A program made the translations under genes and the position numbers. Below the pieces are notes generated by a model. That model was not told the origin of the DNA, did not search any database, and saw nothing but the letters and a program-made list of their open reading frames with translations. From Symsagittifera roscoffensis (taxonomy: Eukaryota; Xenacoelomorpha; Acoela; Convolutidae), in contig NC_087068.1 in NCBI RefSeq assembly GCF_963678635.1, positions 21,107,029 to 21,171,028 on the forward strand: DNA of 64,000 nt. Reading direction: 5' to 3'. Numbering within the stretch: the stretch's first letter is position 1; each line of letters begins with the position of its first letter. Positions 1 to 13,100 of the stretch are shown piece after piece.

Positions 1-145
1 TTTCTTATCTTAGTCCTCAAAGGTAACGGTTTTCTTTCGCGTATCAATTCCCTGTTGTTTCCGTTTCTATGATATACTGGTTAAAACCTCGTGGGGGATA
101 CTAGTTGCTAAACTATTGTCCTACAATCCTCTCGTTTTCTTTGTG

Positions 146-1168
146 TTATCGTCTTGACGGGATGATCTTCACCTTCTCACTGACTGTCAGTGATGCCATA
201 GCTGATGCCCACTCGGGGTTATCTCTGGTCACTTGTCTCTCTAACAATCCACCCAGCATCCGCACCCAGCATAATGTGAGGCTGTTTATGTTCATGCGAG
301 AGAGATCCTGCTGGACCAGGTTTGAGCGCAGCAATAGATCCAAGGGCACCGGGTCCTTCTTGGATAGAATCTTTATCTCGGCTGCTTTTTCTACAGGTAA
401 CTCAGGATGTCCTGGAATTGGATGTCCAGACTTGTCCAACCATCTCGTCAAGGGAAGCGCTTCATAAGTTTCTTTGTCCAGAAACGAGAATCCCTCCTTG
501 ATTTCTGCCTGATTGGCTTGCTTCTGTTCCAATCTTTCATACAACTCTGTCTTTTTGCTAAGGCTGTCAGCATTCTGGTGTTTGTCCCGCATCCTGTGCT
601 CGATTATCATGCGATAGCCATCTAATCTTACTATCCATCCACCAATATAAATCTGATCCATCGAGTATGTCTTCAACCAGGATAACGCTCTGTTGTCCAC
701 GGGTAACTTAAAGGGAGCGCTCCCCAAGTATGCGCGGTACTTTTCGACGAATGTGACTACTGCAAACATTTCTGCTTTTGGTGCACCATATTTCATCTCA
801 GTGTCACTTAACACTTTACTGCCATATGCACGGGGACGGAGAATTGTTCTTCCATTCCATTCCTGCTCCTGATGCTGTATTCCAGAGATAGCTACTACTG
901 ATGCGTCTGCGTAAAGAACATGCATGCCCTTTTCCGTAGGCAAGCCTAGCACTGGTGCTTCGCCTAGTTCCCGCTTTATGTTCTCGAAGGCGACTTGCGC
1001 TTCTTCGTTCCATTCGAGTTTCTTTCCTTTGTTGCGCATCAGCCTCAACCTTGTCTGCATATCCCTTCATGAACTCACCGTAATAGTTGGCAAACCCTAG
1101 GAAGCTCATGAGTTGTGTGTCCGTTCTGCGAATCTTCCATGTCAACACAACTTCTACTGCTTTCGGGT
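146..1168 (-). pseudogene. Ty3/gypsy pol fragment: RT C-terminus and RNase H
   Basis: The 1148-1060 part reads LMSFLGFANYYGEF, the typical end of the Ty3/gypsy reverse transcriptase where thumb meets connection. A frame change near 1040-1060 leads into a 304-codon open frame beginning at 1060. It carries RNase H signatures: an acidic pair context YADASVV, DNRALSWL, and the closing IEHRMRDKHQNADSLS motif. After RNase H comes a linker region leading toward the integrase, with stops from 146 onward. The RNase H would degrade RNA in the RNA/DNA hybrid during reverse transcription. Because the polymerase active-site region is deleted, the copy is not functional. Confidence 0.85.
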
Positions 1169-1174
1169 CCCTTG

Positions 1175-3360
1175 GTTTGTAACAGTTGTTCCCTTAGTTT
1201 GCTGGTCCGTTGTTAAAATTGCCATAATTGTTCTTGTAATATCCAGATCTCGAAGGAGGCTTCAGCAAAAGATATTTTTTTGACTTGAGTCTCAACTCAT
1301 CCGGTGTTGGCGCATTGGTTGAGAGTGGTGTGTAATGTGTTGCTAACATTGTTCGAGTTTCATCATTCTTCACACCATCGATGAATTTTGAGGCTACTGC
1401 CAGGTTCATCCTTCTGTTTGATTCATCTGGTTGGCTACGCCTTCTCAGCATCTCCAAATCGTCTAGAAACTTGTCTATCGTCTCATCTTCTCATTGCCTC
1501 TGTTTCTCGAATCGCATCCTTGCTTGGTGTCCCTGCACCCCTGAGCAAAAACGATTTAACAAGATTTCAAAGATTTTCTCAGCAGTGTCCGTTGGTAGTG
1601 CTTTTTGGCCATCACGCAGTTCAGGGCTGTCCCTTCCAAATTACTGGTAAACGCACTGCATTCTTGCCTTTCTGACATGTCGTCTTCCTCGAAATGAAGT
1701 TTCATTACTTCTATCCAGGTATCAATACAGCCATCAGAGTCGTCTTTGTAGCATCTTGGTTTCTTCAAAACCCCTCTGGACTTTTCGCTACGTTCATTGG
1801 TTCTAGATAACCTCCTAAGGAATGTTTCCAAAGACCTATTCAGAGGTTCAAAGGCTGTGGCCATCGATGTAGCTTCTCTTGAATGCCCCGCCTGAGTATC
1901 CTTGCCCCCTGATAAGGGTTCTGTACTGGGAAATTCCCTTCTGTCCGAGTCGCTCGGATTGTTTCTTCCTTGGCTCGCGTGACTCGTCCCTGGGCTCGCA
2001 TGATTCCTGTTCCTGGAATCACCTCTCCCAGTCGCATGTGTGCCTTGCGTCGGCCGTTCGTTTGATGTCTGTCTGCTGCCAGTTGAACTTCCTCTGATGT
2101 TTTGGCCCCATGTTCTATTAACCCCTAGGGCATAGCCTGATGAACTGCCCCTACCTCTAGTGGATCCATATGTCTTTCTCCTATTTTGTTGGTCAATGAA
2201 GTTCACCCTCGGCTCCCTGCTGGGTCCTCCCGAGTTCGGTTCCCCATCTTTTGGTCCACTCCTGCTGTCTAGTAGCCCGTCCAACCTATCCATGATAGCC
2301 TGAGTTCGCTTCTCTATCATTGCATCTGTCTTCGTGTCAAGAGTCCCAAGAGTCTGCTCTTGTTGAATTCTCAACTTCTCCATGTCGTCTCTCAATCGTT
2401 ACTCTCTGTGCTCAGCCTCCCTAGTCAATAGCAACAGGTTCTTCGCTAAGTGTTCATCCGTTCTCTCCTTCAAGCGTTTTTCGCTTCTGCTAGCTTCTTG
2501 TCTGTTGCGGTTGATCTCTTCCCGCAGACTTTCTCTCTCGACGTGGACTGCCCTTTCTAGTTCACTCATTCTTATGGACATCTGTTCATTCTGTTCTCCT
2601 ATACTGCTCACTATGTTGGTCAAGGCTTCTTCAATTGATGCTCCGTTATCCACTAGTGGCGTCACAAGTGGCGGTGTTACCCTGTCGATCCCAGGTAGCT
2701 TGGTGCTGGCCGAGATTTGGGCTTTGAGTCTCTGCCGCGACGTATTTTCCTTATCCACCTCTGGATCCGCCGGTGCGTTGCTTAGCCCTGTGTTTCTATT
2801 CTCCCCAGTTTGCATTTCCGAATTCGTCATACTCACAAAGTCTCCTGACTGGCCTGATGTGTTTGTGGTTTTGCTTATTGTCCTCACCACACCAAATTGG
2901 TCCATGGTGCCAGTCCTTCTGTCGGTGTATGCTTCATTCTCCTGAGTCGAACTATTGAGGCTGACTCGAGATCCAAAGTCAACTTGCTCGTCATCGTCCT
3001 CTTCTTCCTCCTGAGATTCTCCTTCATCGCCTGTACCCGCTCCCATGGTAAATGGAAAGATGTTTCCGAAAGTATTCTTCACTCTTTCTGAAAACGATGA
3101 GGACGTTGCCTGTTTCTCCGTCACGCCTGCCATCATGGTGTTGTGTGCGGGTGATCTTCTAGTTGCCACAATTTCAATAGAGATTTCGGACAGTTCCGAC
3201 ATCTCCCCTCGGTCCAGTGTCCGGTGGAAGTGGCAAAATCTTGACCTTGTTCTACCGGAGTAGATTCACTTGCCAGCCTTTTGTTTCCTCTCCTCTCCGG
3301 TTCATGTATTTCCTGGTTCTCTTCCATGGCCTGGTCCGGATGGACCTCCACTTCTAGCAT
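1175..3360 (-). pseudogene. Ty3/gypsy gag, broken
   Basis: This is the gag region read right to left in at least three frames. The N-terminal part (3360-3133) changes frame into 3202-2399, which contains an acidic run (EEEEDDDEQ) and a charged, probably coiled-coil stretch. An in-frame TAA at 2399-2401 separates it from 2395-1556, which is Gly/Ser/Arg rich and then contains the capsid-like WIEVMKLHFEED segment. Another frame change near 1458-1570 leads to 1457-1194 (LRRRSQPDESNRRMNLA and onward). No CCHC knuckle is seen; the internal deletion joint lies where it would be expected. Assignment to gag rests on position and on the capsid-like segment. It is clearly non-functional. Confidence 0.7.
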
Positions 3361-3599
3361 TGCGTTTCACTCTTCTGAAGACTTTTGACTCCTGGTCTCA
3401 ACCATTCTGCCTGAAACCATCTCCCCTTTGTCGGTCCGCGTTCGTGCGATCCTTTCCACAAAAGGGTCGTTCATTGCTTTTCTCTATTTCTCCGGTATAA
3501 ATTTCCTTGAGCTATCACTCAGTTTAGGTATCCTTGACTTGTCTAGACTCATTTTTATTTTATCACTTCTTACTGCCTATACACTCAAATCGATTGCTA

Positions 3600-4296
3600 G
3601 TGTCCTTTTAATCTGACTACTTATAATAATAACACAACCCAAAAATTTTCAAACGTTTCTATTAAATAGTGACCACGAATTCTTGTATGTTATCACAGTA
3701 CAGCGTGTATACAATTTATTCAAAATGATCGATTATTAGTTGTAAAATGTGAAGCTAGCACAGTATGATGATATCAGTCTATTTAAAAGATATTGTTCTC
3801 ATTACCGAGGGTTCCGGAGTAGGTTCTGAAAAAAAAGTTTCATCCAGTTGTTTAAGCAAAATGAGGAAAAACTTTACCAGGCGCCATCCAATGAATGGAA
3901 TCAGTAAAACAGGCATTCTAAGAGCATACTACTAGACTTTTCAACTTTCGGTTTTTCTTGTAAAAAGAACATTCGACACGTTTTAACGGTAAATTTCACA
4001 CAAAAATTTATAGACAACAATTTTATCAAAACACATTCGTTCTAGGTTTTTCAAACGTCAAAATGTACTTAGTTCTGGTAGCCAGGCGCCAGAGCAAAAT
4101 TTTGATTTTTTTTCTTCAAAACTTGGAAACCTGAAAAAGTTCCTCCGTATTGTCAAAATGCAAAATACATCCCGTACTCATTATCATTATCCCGTACTCA
4201 TTATCATTATATTACCCAATTAACCACAAATATTTTTGATTTAAAACCATAATTAACAAAAATAAGAAAATTTTCTATGAAAAACGTATTTGTTTT
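3600..4296. other. Non-coding, AT-rich
   Basis: No supportable gene. It could include the 5' LTR or leader of the gypsy remnant (which lies to the right for a minus-strand element), but I could not find paired LTR ends. Confidence 0.5.
4171..4210 (+). repeat. 20-bp tandem duplication
   Basis: The 20-mer CCCGTACTCATTATCATTAT occurs twice back to back. Confidence 0.9.
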
Positions 4297-4724
4297 TTAA
4301 TTTTGATAGGTTGCAATACAATAGTCGAACTTGTTTCTAAAGAAAGAGCTTTCCCTGCTTGATGCTGCACCTAACAGACAAAACTTGAAGGCAGTAAATT
4401 TTTCAATTGGGCGTCTATTGCACCCACCTAGTCCTGTGTTACCTATCTGCCTTCGGACTGCGCGAGCCAGACCTACTAAAATCCTCAGGGCAATCACTTT
4501 TCTCAAAAACGTTTTGGATTTCAATCCACACCAATGAATTATACACTCTTGTTCAATTTAGACCTAGTAACGCAAATATCCGAGCTTCGACCTGTTTTGT
4601 TTTGTTTTGGTTTTTTATAAAAGGCAAGTTACCAGTGCAGTCACTGGTTGCCAGCCTATGTCCTAATAACCTAATACCTTTAACTACTTTCTTTTCTGTT
4701 GTCTTCTTAAGTCTTGACAAAACA

Positions 4725-4880
4725 ATACCCCTCCGGATTGACAAAAAATTTGACCCCCCGGATTGGCAAAATTGGGACCCCTCCGGATTGGCAAAAATGG
4801 ACCCCTCCGGATTGGCAGAATTGGTATTCCTCCGGATTGGCAAAATTGGGACCCCTCCGGATTGGGACCCCTCCGGGTTT
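4725..4880 (+). repeat. CCTCCGGATTGGCAAAA minisatellite
   Basis: About seven imperfect copies of a roughly 22-26 bp unit with core CCCCTCCGGATTGGCAAAAT. The apparent open frames across it on both strands are repeat translations, not genes. Related single copies of CCTCCGGATT or CTTCCGGATT recur at about 4990, 5570 and 6470, so the motif is spread through 4.7-6.5 kb rather than confined to one array. Confidence 0.9.
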
Positions 4881-6570
4881 GTAAAAATAGCTTCTCGGGG
4901 ACTTTCTTAATTTTCACCCGATACCCTTCCGGATACCTTCTCCGATGTTATCATGCTGTTTGAACTAACTAGGAAATGTGTATCGTCTTTCCTTAGACCC
5001 TTCCGGATTGAAGTTAAGCCTCTTATTTGACAATTCACCCTAACGGTGAAGGGTCTTATCACTAGCCTAGCTTCGAATTGACAATAGTTTTCTGGTCCCC
5101 TCAGCCTTCCCTTTTCGCTTTGAACAGCGTAAAATTGCCTTATTCAACCGTTACTACCCTATGGTAGGGGTGTAAGGGCTTTCCAAAAAATTTTTTATAA
5201 AACGTGAAGGGTCTACCTTCCCGAAGTGGTGAATTTACTTAAAACAATCTTAAAAAATTTTTACGTTTATTTTTTTGAATAATTGATGTTTTTATGAGTA
5301 AGCTCACCTAATTTTGGATCTAATGGTACTAAGATCAACTGGATCTGTCTATTAATTCTAAAGTTGTCAACCAAAACGTCTTTTTCTAAAATCAAAAAAT
5401 TTTCTCTCTTTTAGGTTCCGCCTAACTTTTTTCGCAATTCTGTTCCATTCGACCTAAAAATTATTGATCCGAGCTTAGAAGGCCTATACTAGTCTAGTTC
5501 ATTGCAAAAAACCCGATCTAAAACGCTCTACTTGAAAAAATCTGCCAAAAACTATGCTATTTGGACCCCTCCGGATTGATGAATCCACTAAACCAAACAA
5601 TTTAAGTTCGATTTCTCTGTAAACCGGAAGGTTATCGGCAAACGGTTTTTAAAACCTGTCGATTCACTAGTGGATGTTGTCCGAACAACAATTTTTACTG
5701 TCCTAACTCAAAAATTTCAAAAAATTGTACTTAATTTTTTTTAACGTTTTATTTATTCAAGAATCACGCCAATCCCCCCACCCTTCCTGGAACGTGAATT
5801 TTTGGTCTTAACTAGGTTAAAAAACTATTCACAGGAATCCGGAATGCTTCCGCGTTCCGAACTACCCTTCCGCCCCGGCGGTTAGGGCCTATTAAGGGCA
5901 ATGAAATGAGCATCCGCTAGGCGCGGAGTGCTCGTTAACGGTTCTGCCGGTCATGATGTTAAAAAAGAATAACACCCAGGAGCGCCATAAAAACATCTAT
6001 ATAACATTCGCCCGGAAGTACATATCGACGGAAAATAAAGCTAGCTACAAAACGACTGGCCAGCGTCTAAACAAAGCTCTACATGTTTTTCACCGTCTCT
6101 ACCAAAGCCAGTTCTTTTGGTGGTCTTTCTAACATCGGGTCGACAAAAACATTCCTGCTTTCGGCTTCGGTCAAAACACCCAGATTAACTTAATTATATG
6201 CAAGAATAGTGAGCTCATGGCTGGGTCTCAGCAACCCCAGACCACGAGGTCACTCCTAAAAACAGGGCTACTACTAATTACTATACTACTATTGTTTTTG
6301 TTCAGTAGATAAAAATCATCATCTCCATCGAAGATGGATCAACCTTTTCCCTCGACTCCTAGCTTCTCATTATCTGGAAATGAATCGAGATGTTTTTTAA
6401 ATTCAATTCAGGGCATAACCAGAAAGCTAAAAGTTAGTTTTTATCAGTTCGAGTCCAAGCCTCAAGACCCCTCCGGATTCCTGAATTCGGGGAAATAACA
6501 CTCTTATTTCCTCTCCGGAAGGCTGAATTCACAATTCTTTCACCCTTCACCGTTGGCGTGAATGGCTTTG
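4881..6570. other. Non-coding with dispersed CCGGATT copies
   Basis: No open frame of note. It contains scattered copies of the CCTCCGGATT motif and a more GC-rich patch around 5820-6250. It may be LTR or leader sequence of a retroelement, but no terminal repeats were found. Confidence 0.45.
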
Positions 6571-6654
6571 TAACGATTGTTGCGACACAACCGTTACAAC
6601 TCGAAGCGGTCTCTGTTAATTCTCTGTTGTGATTTTCTATTTCTCGTTGTTATC

Positions 6655-6712
6655 TCTATCGCAACTATTGTTGTTGTTGTTTCCACGGCAACTATTGTTG
6701 TTGTGTTTTTCT
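6655..6712 (+). repeat. TTG-rich duplicated microsatellite
   Basis: GCAACTATTGTTGTTGTTG and a near-identical second copy lie side by side. Confidence 0.75.
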
Positions 6713-6789
6713 CCAGATTTTTCTTCAGAATGGCCGTTACAGCATTTCTCAGAAATGTGACGTCATCATTCGAAATTTTTAAAATTTAA

Positions 6790-7170
6790 AATACCAGAAT
6801 ATTCTGACCTTCACAGTTTGTCTAATCGTTCAAATAACGTCGCTAATCTGCCAAAACTGTCAACTCTCAAGGCCAGCGGCTAATAATTGGAAATGGCCTT
6901 TTTTGTCAATTCTGGTCGAATGTCACAGTGTGTGGAATTCACTATTTAAAACTGATGCAAAAACTAATGTGCCTACCAAATTGTTGTTATTTTTGAACAA
7001 AATTTTGGAAGCGGAATCTACTTTAAAAGCATCTAATTTGGTTACCAATTGGGTATGAAATATGATTTCGGATGTATGCCGTCTCCGCCGTTTAGGTTTC
7101 ATCCCCATGGAAGCAGCTCTGCAACCTTTTCCCTTGTACAGTATGTCTCTCTCCAAACCAATGCTTGCAG
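6790..7170 (+). other. Sequence upstream of the large exon, probable intron end
   Basis: No coding frame is supportable. Two good 3' splice sites precede the large open frame: a pyrimidine-rich tract ending TTGTACAG at 7141, and TGCTTGCAG at 7170. The frame has a stop at 7093-7095 and no in-frame ATG before 7507. The open frame therefore looks like an internal exon whose upstream exons are not recognised in this window. Confidence 0.5.
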
Positions 7171-10100
7171 AGGACTGAGGTAAAAACTGATTCACGACGC
7201 TTCATTGGACCAGATGCAAATCTCCTCAAAAGCCCAGAATTCCAGAGATCTTATCATTACCTGGATGCGTCTAATAAGGGCAGAGATCTGTCTTCCTACA
7301 CGTACAAGGACGAAAAGGAAGCAGATCGGTTGGTAATTGAAATTTTGAAACAAAACAGTGGGCTAGAAAATCCGACTTGGGCTCAATTGACTTTCTTTGC
7401 AACATTTCTGAACTTACAGCTGATTGCATGCGAGCGTAATCACTTCGTGGGATCTGGAGAGTTTCAAGGATTCAAGAACTTCTATATCAAGCACTGTTTG
7501 ATTGCAATGGCAAAGGACTTTGCTCTGCCCAGTTTGAGCATCGCTGACAATTCACCACTTTTCGGACTAAATGAAAGTACGAGTAACTACGAAGTGCACC
7601 AGATTCGAAGACGATGGGAGAGCAGTCCACATCCCTACGTCTTCATCAATTCCGACCAAATGACTTTCACTTTTCTAGGGGTGCGAATAACTAATTCCAA
7701 CCTTCTAGACTGCAAAGGAAACTTGCTGGCCCAAAATGTGATGAGCACTGAGCTGCAAGACAAGATAAAACGTCAAGCAATAGACGAGAAAAATGTTTTG
7801 GATGAGAACTTTGATGAGCTTGAGCTGAAAGTGAAGCAATTGAAACTGTGTCGTGTACTGGGGGTAGAACCCAGTCGAATCCAGTTTGACGATACTTATG
7901 AGCTTACACAGGACAATGTGATGAAGCTATTGGCGGTGTACATGCGATTCAGATGCAACATACCAGTGGTCATAATGGGTGAAACGGGCTGCGGGAAAAC
8001 GAAACTAGTCGAGTACCTGTGTAACTTATTGGCTAGAGGAGAAAATGTTGAAAATAAGAAAATCGTGAAGGTTCACGGCGGCATTACAATGCAAGATATT
8101 ATTCAAAGCATAGAAGATGTTGAAAAATTGGCTATAGAAAACCGCAAAAAATTTGGAGAAGAGTTTTTCACCGTTCTGTTTTTTGACGAGGCGAATACAA
8201 CAGAGGCAATATACGGTATCAAGGAGGTAATTTGTGATTTTAGCGTGAATGGTCGAAAACTAGATCCGAATTCGGGACTCAAAGTCATTGTTGCGTGTAA
8301 CCCGTACAGAAAACACAAAGATAAAATGATCAAGAAACTTGAATCTCAGGGGCTTGGGTACCATGTCAAGGCCTCGGAAACGAGTGAAAAATTAGACTCC
8401 GACATCCCGATGCGCCACCTGGTGTACCGGGTGAACCCCCTGCCCCCAAGTCTGCTCCCATTGATTTGGGATTTCGGACAGCTTAGCAGCGAGGTTGAAA
8501 ACAAGTACATTGAGCAGATTGTTTCAAAAAGAGCTGCCAGTATGAGCCTGACACCTGGTGATGTTCTCTTCATATGTCATGTTTTGAGTCAATCGCAAAA
8601 TTTTCTCCGCGAAAACCGAGAAGAATGCCTGTTTGTGAGCTTGCGAGATATAGAACGCGCGATGACAGTTCTACAGTTTTTCCACTCAAAACTAGCGTTA
8701 CTAATGACAAAAATGAAAGAAATGAGTCACAAACAAAGTGAAATGATCAACGATGTTGCAAGGCTAATGATTTTAACGCTCGGAGTATGCTATCATTCCT
8801 CTTTAGAAAGCCGCAGCCTGTTTCGAGATGTAATCGCAGCCTGTTTCACGGGCTCTTATAGTCTGCCCAATGGTCCAAACACTATTTTGAATGAACTTGA
8901 AATGTGTATGCAAGTTTTCATACAAAATATCATTTTAGACAGGAAAGCGAATATTGCAAAGAATCTAGCTCTAACAGAAAATGTGTTCATGATTATCATT
9001 TGTATTGAGTTGAGAATCCCACTGTTCCTGGTCGGCAAACCAGGCAGCTCGAAATCTTTAGCGAAGACCATTGTGATTGATGCGATGCAAGGAGAAAGTT
9101 CCCGAAACGAGTTTTTCCAATCTTTGAAGCAAGTTCAGATGCTCTCATTTCAGTGTTCGCCTCATACACAGGCAGATGGTATCATCAGTCTGTTCAAACA
9201 GGCGGCGCTGTATCAGGAAGGGAAAAACTTGCAGCAGTTTGTGAGTGTGGTGGTGCTGGACGAAATAGGCCTGGCAGAGGACTCAGCTAAGATGCCCCTG
9301 AAGACGCTCCACCCTCTTCTAGAGGAGGGCTACGTGGAGAATAAATCGGAAAAACAAGACTGGGGAAAAGTGGGCTTCGTTGGAATATCGAATTGGGCTC
9401 TAGATCCAGCCAAAATGAACCGGGGGATTTTAGTCAGTCGAGGTATTCCTAATTCAGAGGAGTTGGTAAAGAGTGCCAGAGGTATATGCCGAGTGGAAAA
9501 TGAAGGGAAAATAATTGATGGACTTATTCAGCCATTGGCCGATGCGTACCAAAAAGTGTACAGTTCTCAAATTGAAAAAGGGCTTGCCGAATACTTTGGA
9601 TTGCGAGACTTCTATGGCTTACTTAAAATGCTTTATAAGTTTCTGGTGTCAAATAGACACCGTGGAATCCAGTGGCAGATTATCCGACGTGCGATTAGAA
9701 GAAACTTCGGAGAAAAAGGAGTGGATTCTTTGACGGTGTTTGCCAATGAACTGCAGGAAAAGCGAGTTTTCGACGATGTGACTGTGAGTGATGCTGCTGA
9801 CACTTTGCAGCTAGTGCATGAGAACATCCAAGAAGCCGAGGAAAGGTCAAAATTGACGGAAGAAGAACGAAGTTTGGACAATGAAAGCAGATACTTATTG
9901 TTAATGACTGAAAACTTTTCAGCGCTTCAGCTACTGCCCAAGGTTTTGAAATTGAAAGAATATGAGGTGATTTTTGGGTCATCGTTTCCTCATGATCAAC
10001 AGTACATCCAGGTATGCAAGAACATTAATAGGATAAAAGTCTGCATGGAAACGGGAAAGACTGTAGTACTACTGAACTTGGGGTCGCTCTATGAGTCTCT

Positions 10101-13100
10101 ATACGATGCGTTGAATCAGTATTACGTCTACTACGGAGGAAAGAGGTACGTCGATCTTGGCTTGGGGACAAACAGAGTCAAGTGCAGTGTCTCCGAGAAC
10201 TTCAGACTCATCATGATTGAAGAAGAAAAAGTCGCGAGACACTTCCCGATTCCTCTTTTGAATCGGCTGGAGAAACATTTCCTAGGAATGGAATCCGTTC
10301 TAAACTCTAACTTAATGAAGCTACGAAAAAAACTGTCGGATAATTTGGAGGCGTTTTCAAATGTCCCTAGAACTGACAAGGAAGATTCTCTGTTTCATGT
10401 GAGGGATGCTTTTGTAGGGTATCAAATAGATACCACCGCTTGTGTGTTGATACAAGCTGAGAACAGCCTCCCTGTTAGAGCAACTGATGAACAGCTTTTG
10501 GAAGCAGCTAGCCTCAAACTGGTTCAGACATGTTCGATTGATGCAATAATTAGGTCAAATTGTGACGTCCCCTCTTTCAACTTGCACAACTTGAAGGAAA
10601 TTTATGGTTCGCAAGGACGAAATAGTTTGTCTGAATTCTTGTGGGAACATTGCTACACTGGATTTAATGGCCCAACTCAGTCTGAGTTGATTGAAATTTC
10701 AACCTTCTGTAGAATACCTTCAGCCAGAGATATGAAACATTGCAATACTAGTCTAATGCAAAAAGAAAAAACACTGATGTCCCCCGAAAGGCATTTTGTA
10801 ATCAATTTGAACGTATTCAAAACCGAAATTGAGTTTGCCGAAAGAGTGAAAGACTTCTATCGTATGGCAGCTAAGCACAAGCAGTTGACTAAAATACTTT
10901 TCATCACTTGCTCGAAAGGTCAAAAATTTGTTTCTCTGATTTCATCAGCAAAGTACAAACTTCAGAATCTGCATGCGGACTACAAAATTCCGAAACTGTA
11001 CCACTTGTTCATTGTCGAGCTTCCGAGGAACTGGTATGAGTCAGACTACAGCAGTTTCTCAGTCGGAAAGTGGGAGAGTTTCCATATCGATGAGCTCCTA
11101 AGAGCAGAAGAGCTTCAAATTCTGTCCGAAGTTGCCATCAAGCAGAGTAGGACGCTGAAGGACATTTTTGCGCTTGAAAACGGCGAATGTAGTAAATTTC
11201 AAAAGAAACTGCTGCGTGAGGTAGTTTGCGAGGCAATAGGACAAGAATCGGGGGGTGACAAAATTCAAAAGGTGACTAATATATACCGTTTGCTGGACGA
11301 ACGGCATGATCCGCGTTTGGAGACAGTGTTTCTACAGAAAGTGAGTGCGTTTATTGAAAAATCTGATGAAAATGCGGAGATTCAAAAGTGGGTCACCCAG
11401 AAAGCGGCAAACTTACAGGACTTGATTGAATCGGGAACCATTGAAACCGCTCTATTCAAGGAACTGCAGGCTAGGATAAAGCCTCACATAGCTGATTTCA
11501 TGAAAATGATTGATCTCAACAATAACATCAAGCTGTTGTTCGAAGGAAAGTGGCAAAAAAACGCCTGGATGCGGTTGTTTACCATAAAAGACATATGTCG
11601 GGAGCGGACTGGAAACCTGAATGAAGTCAAGTTTGAGTCCGTTTTCCCATTCAGCAACGAAATCATTGTTAAATTGAGCTCCCAGTGGACCGATGCTCTG
11701 GAAAATTGTAACGATTTTGAATTAGACGATTGGCAGTTTTTCGTGCGTGAGTTTCATAAGCAAGAAAAAGAATTAGAAAAAGCAATTATTTCGATTTCAG
11801 AAGATAGAAGCGCTGTCGATGCTTTCATTCACGACTTGATCATGAACGAATTCATTTCAATGATGAGTAAGAGTTTTGTTCTGGACGAACATGTTGAAAT
11901 GGCAAAAAAGTATCTGAAATTCATCATAGATAACCATTTAGCCGACTCCGAGACGCCCACTATAGCAGTTGCTTATGCCCATTTCAAGAAGTTCTCGCCG
12001 CATTTATATAAAGCAGCGCCAATTTTGAAGTTTTTTGGATCAAGCCTCAGAATTCTTCATCCTAACAACGGCAAAACGTTTGATTCAGTGGTAGCTAAAG
12101 TTGCTCTGGAGTTGACAGAATCGATAGCAGATAATCTAAAGCCTGCGAACCTTCGCCGCCAAGAAATTGAGGCGCTCGACCAGCGAGTATCTGTTCTTAA
12201 ATTGTGCTCTGGAATCGAACTTGAAGTCGATGCTGCTTTCAAACTGAAGAAACTGTCCATGTTTTCAACATATTTAACCCAAATTTCTCAAAACTTAGAT
12301 GACGATTTGACCGTTCAAATTGCTTGCACTGCTTCTGATAAAATCTATCAGTTTGCCGATACATCTAGCGCCGATGACAAAGTTTTCGGAACTGATCAAT
12401 TCCGAGCTCAATTGCTGCTTTGTCTGAGTCAATCGGCAGCTGCAATCGAGCAAGCGACTGGCCAGAAGAGATGTGCTTTTTGCAAGTCACTAGTGAATAG
12501 TAATGAATCAGCCGCTTTTTCTCATGAATGCACCATGCAAGATGTACATTACAGCAACATGATTGTGGCTCCAGAAGGGCCTCAGAAATCAATCTGGAAA
12601 CAGTTTTGGCTCAATATTTCAAATGCATTCCTGAGAATCGTCAAAGAAAATGTGATAAAAGTTTGCGATGAAGCTACGCTCCGCAATTACATTGAAGTTT
12701 GCCTGATTTATAAACGACGAAAAAGTAAAAAAGATGCGGCATGGATTACGGAACAGATCAAACAGGGGCTACTAACTTTTATAGCGACCAGCGAACATTG
12801 GGGAAAATCACTGGACAAACTCATTGTGAATATCGTAAACGACGATAAAAAGTCAAATATAATTGATCTAGCACGAACATACAAGCTGCTTTTGTCAGTT
12901 TTCGAATTTGTTTATCAACACGAAAGTTTTTTCGATTTAGATGATGTTAGTCAAGCTAAAAGCACTGTTAGTCAGATTCGATTAGTCGCTAAAGTGAAAA
13001 TTGAACTTTTGGAATTTGTAAGCAAATCTGTTGTTCCTTATGCACAGGTCGAAGATGGTCACGTGCTTCACGAAACGATTCCCCGTATTGCTAAGGAAAT

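Larger units (their letters stand above)
1..3600 (-). mobile_element. Ty3/gypsy-type LTR retrotransposon remnant
   Basis: On the minus strand the order is gag (from about 3360 down to 1175), then the last part of reverse transcriptase, then RNase H (down to 146), which is the Ty3/gypsy order. Protease and most of the reverse transcriptase are absent: the gag frame meets RT-terminal sequence around 1165-1175, so this copy carries an internal deletion. Stops and frame changes occur throughout. Integrase would lie left of base 146; only stop-containing sequence is seen there before the window edge. I could not define LTRs. The element ends near the left flank of the RNF213-like gene. The family call rests on the RNase H and RT-end motifs; the boundaries are approximate. 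Confidence 0.85.

Noticed and set aside
2382..3616. Plus-strand open frames opposite gag
   Set aside because: Shadows of the minus-strand gag in other frames, with no motifs.
4553..4917. Overlapping open frames with repeated PEGSQFCQSGG-type units on the minus strand and a matching plus-strand frame
   Set aside because: They are translations of the CCTCCGGATT minisatellite, open in several frames by composition.
7165..7170. TTG at 7165 as the start codon of the RNF213-like protein
   Set aside because: Non-ATG start in an animal gene with splice acceptors adjacent and domain content beginning mid-protein.
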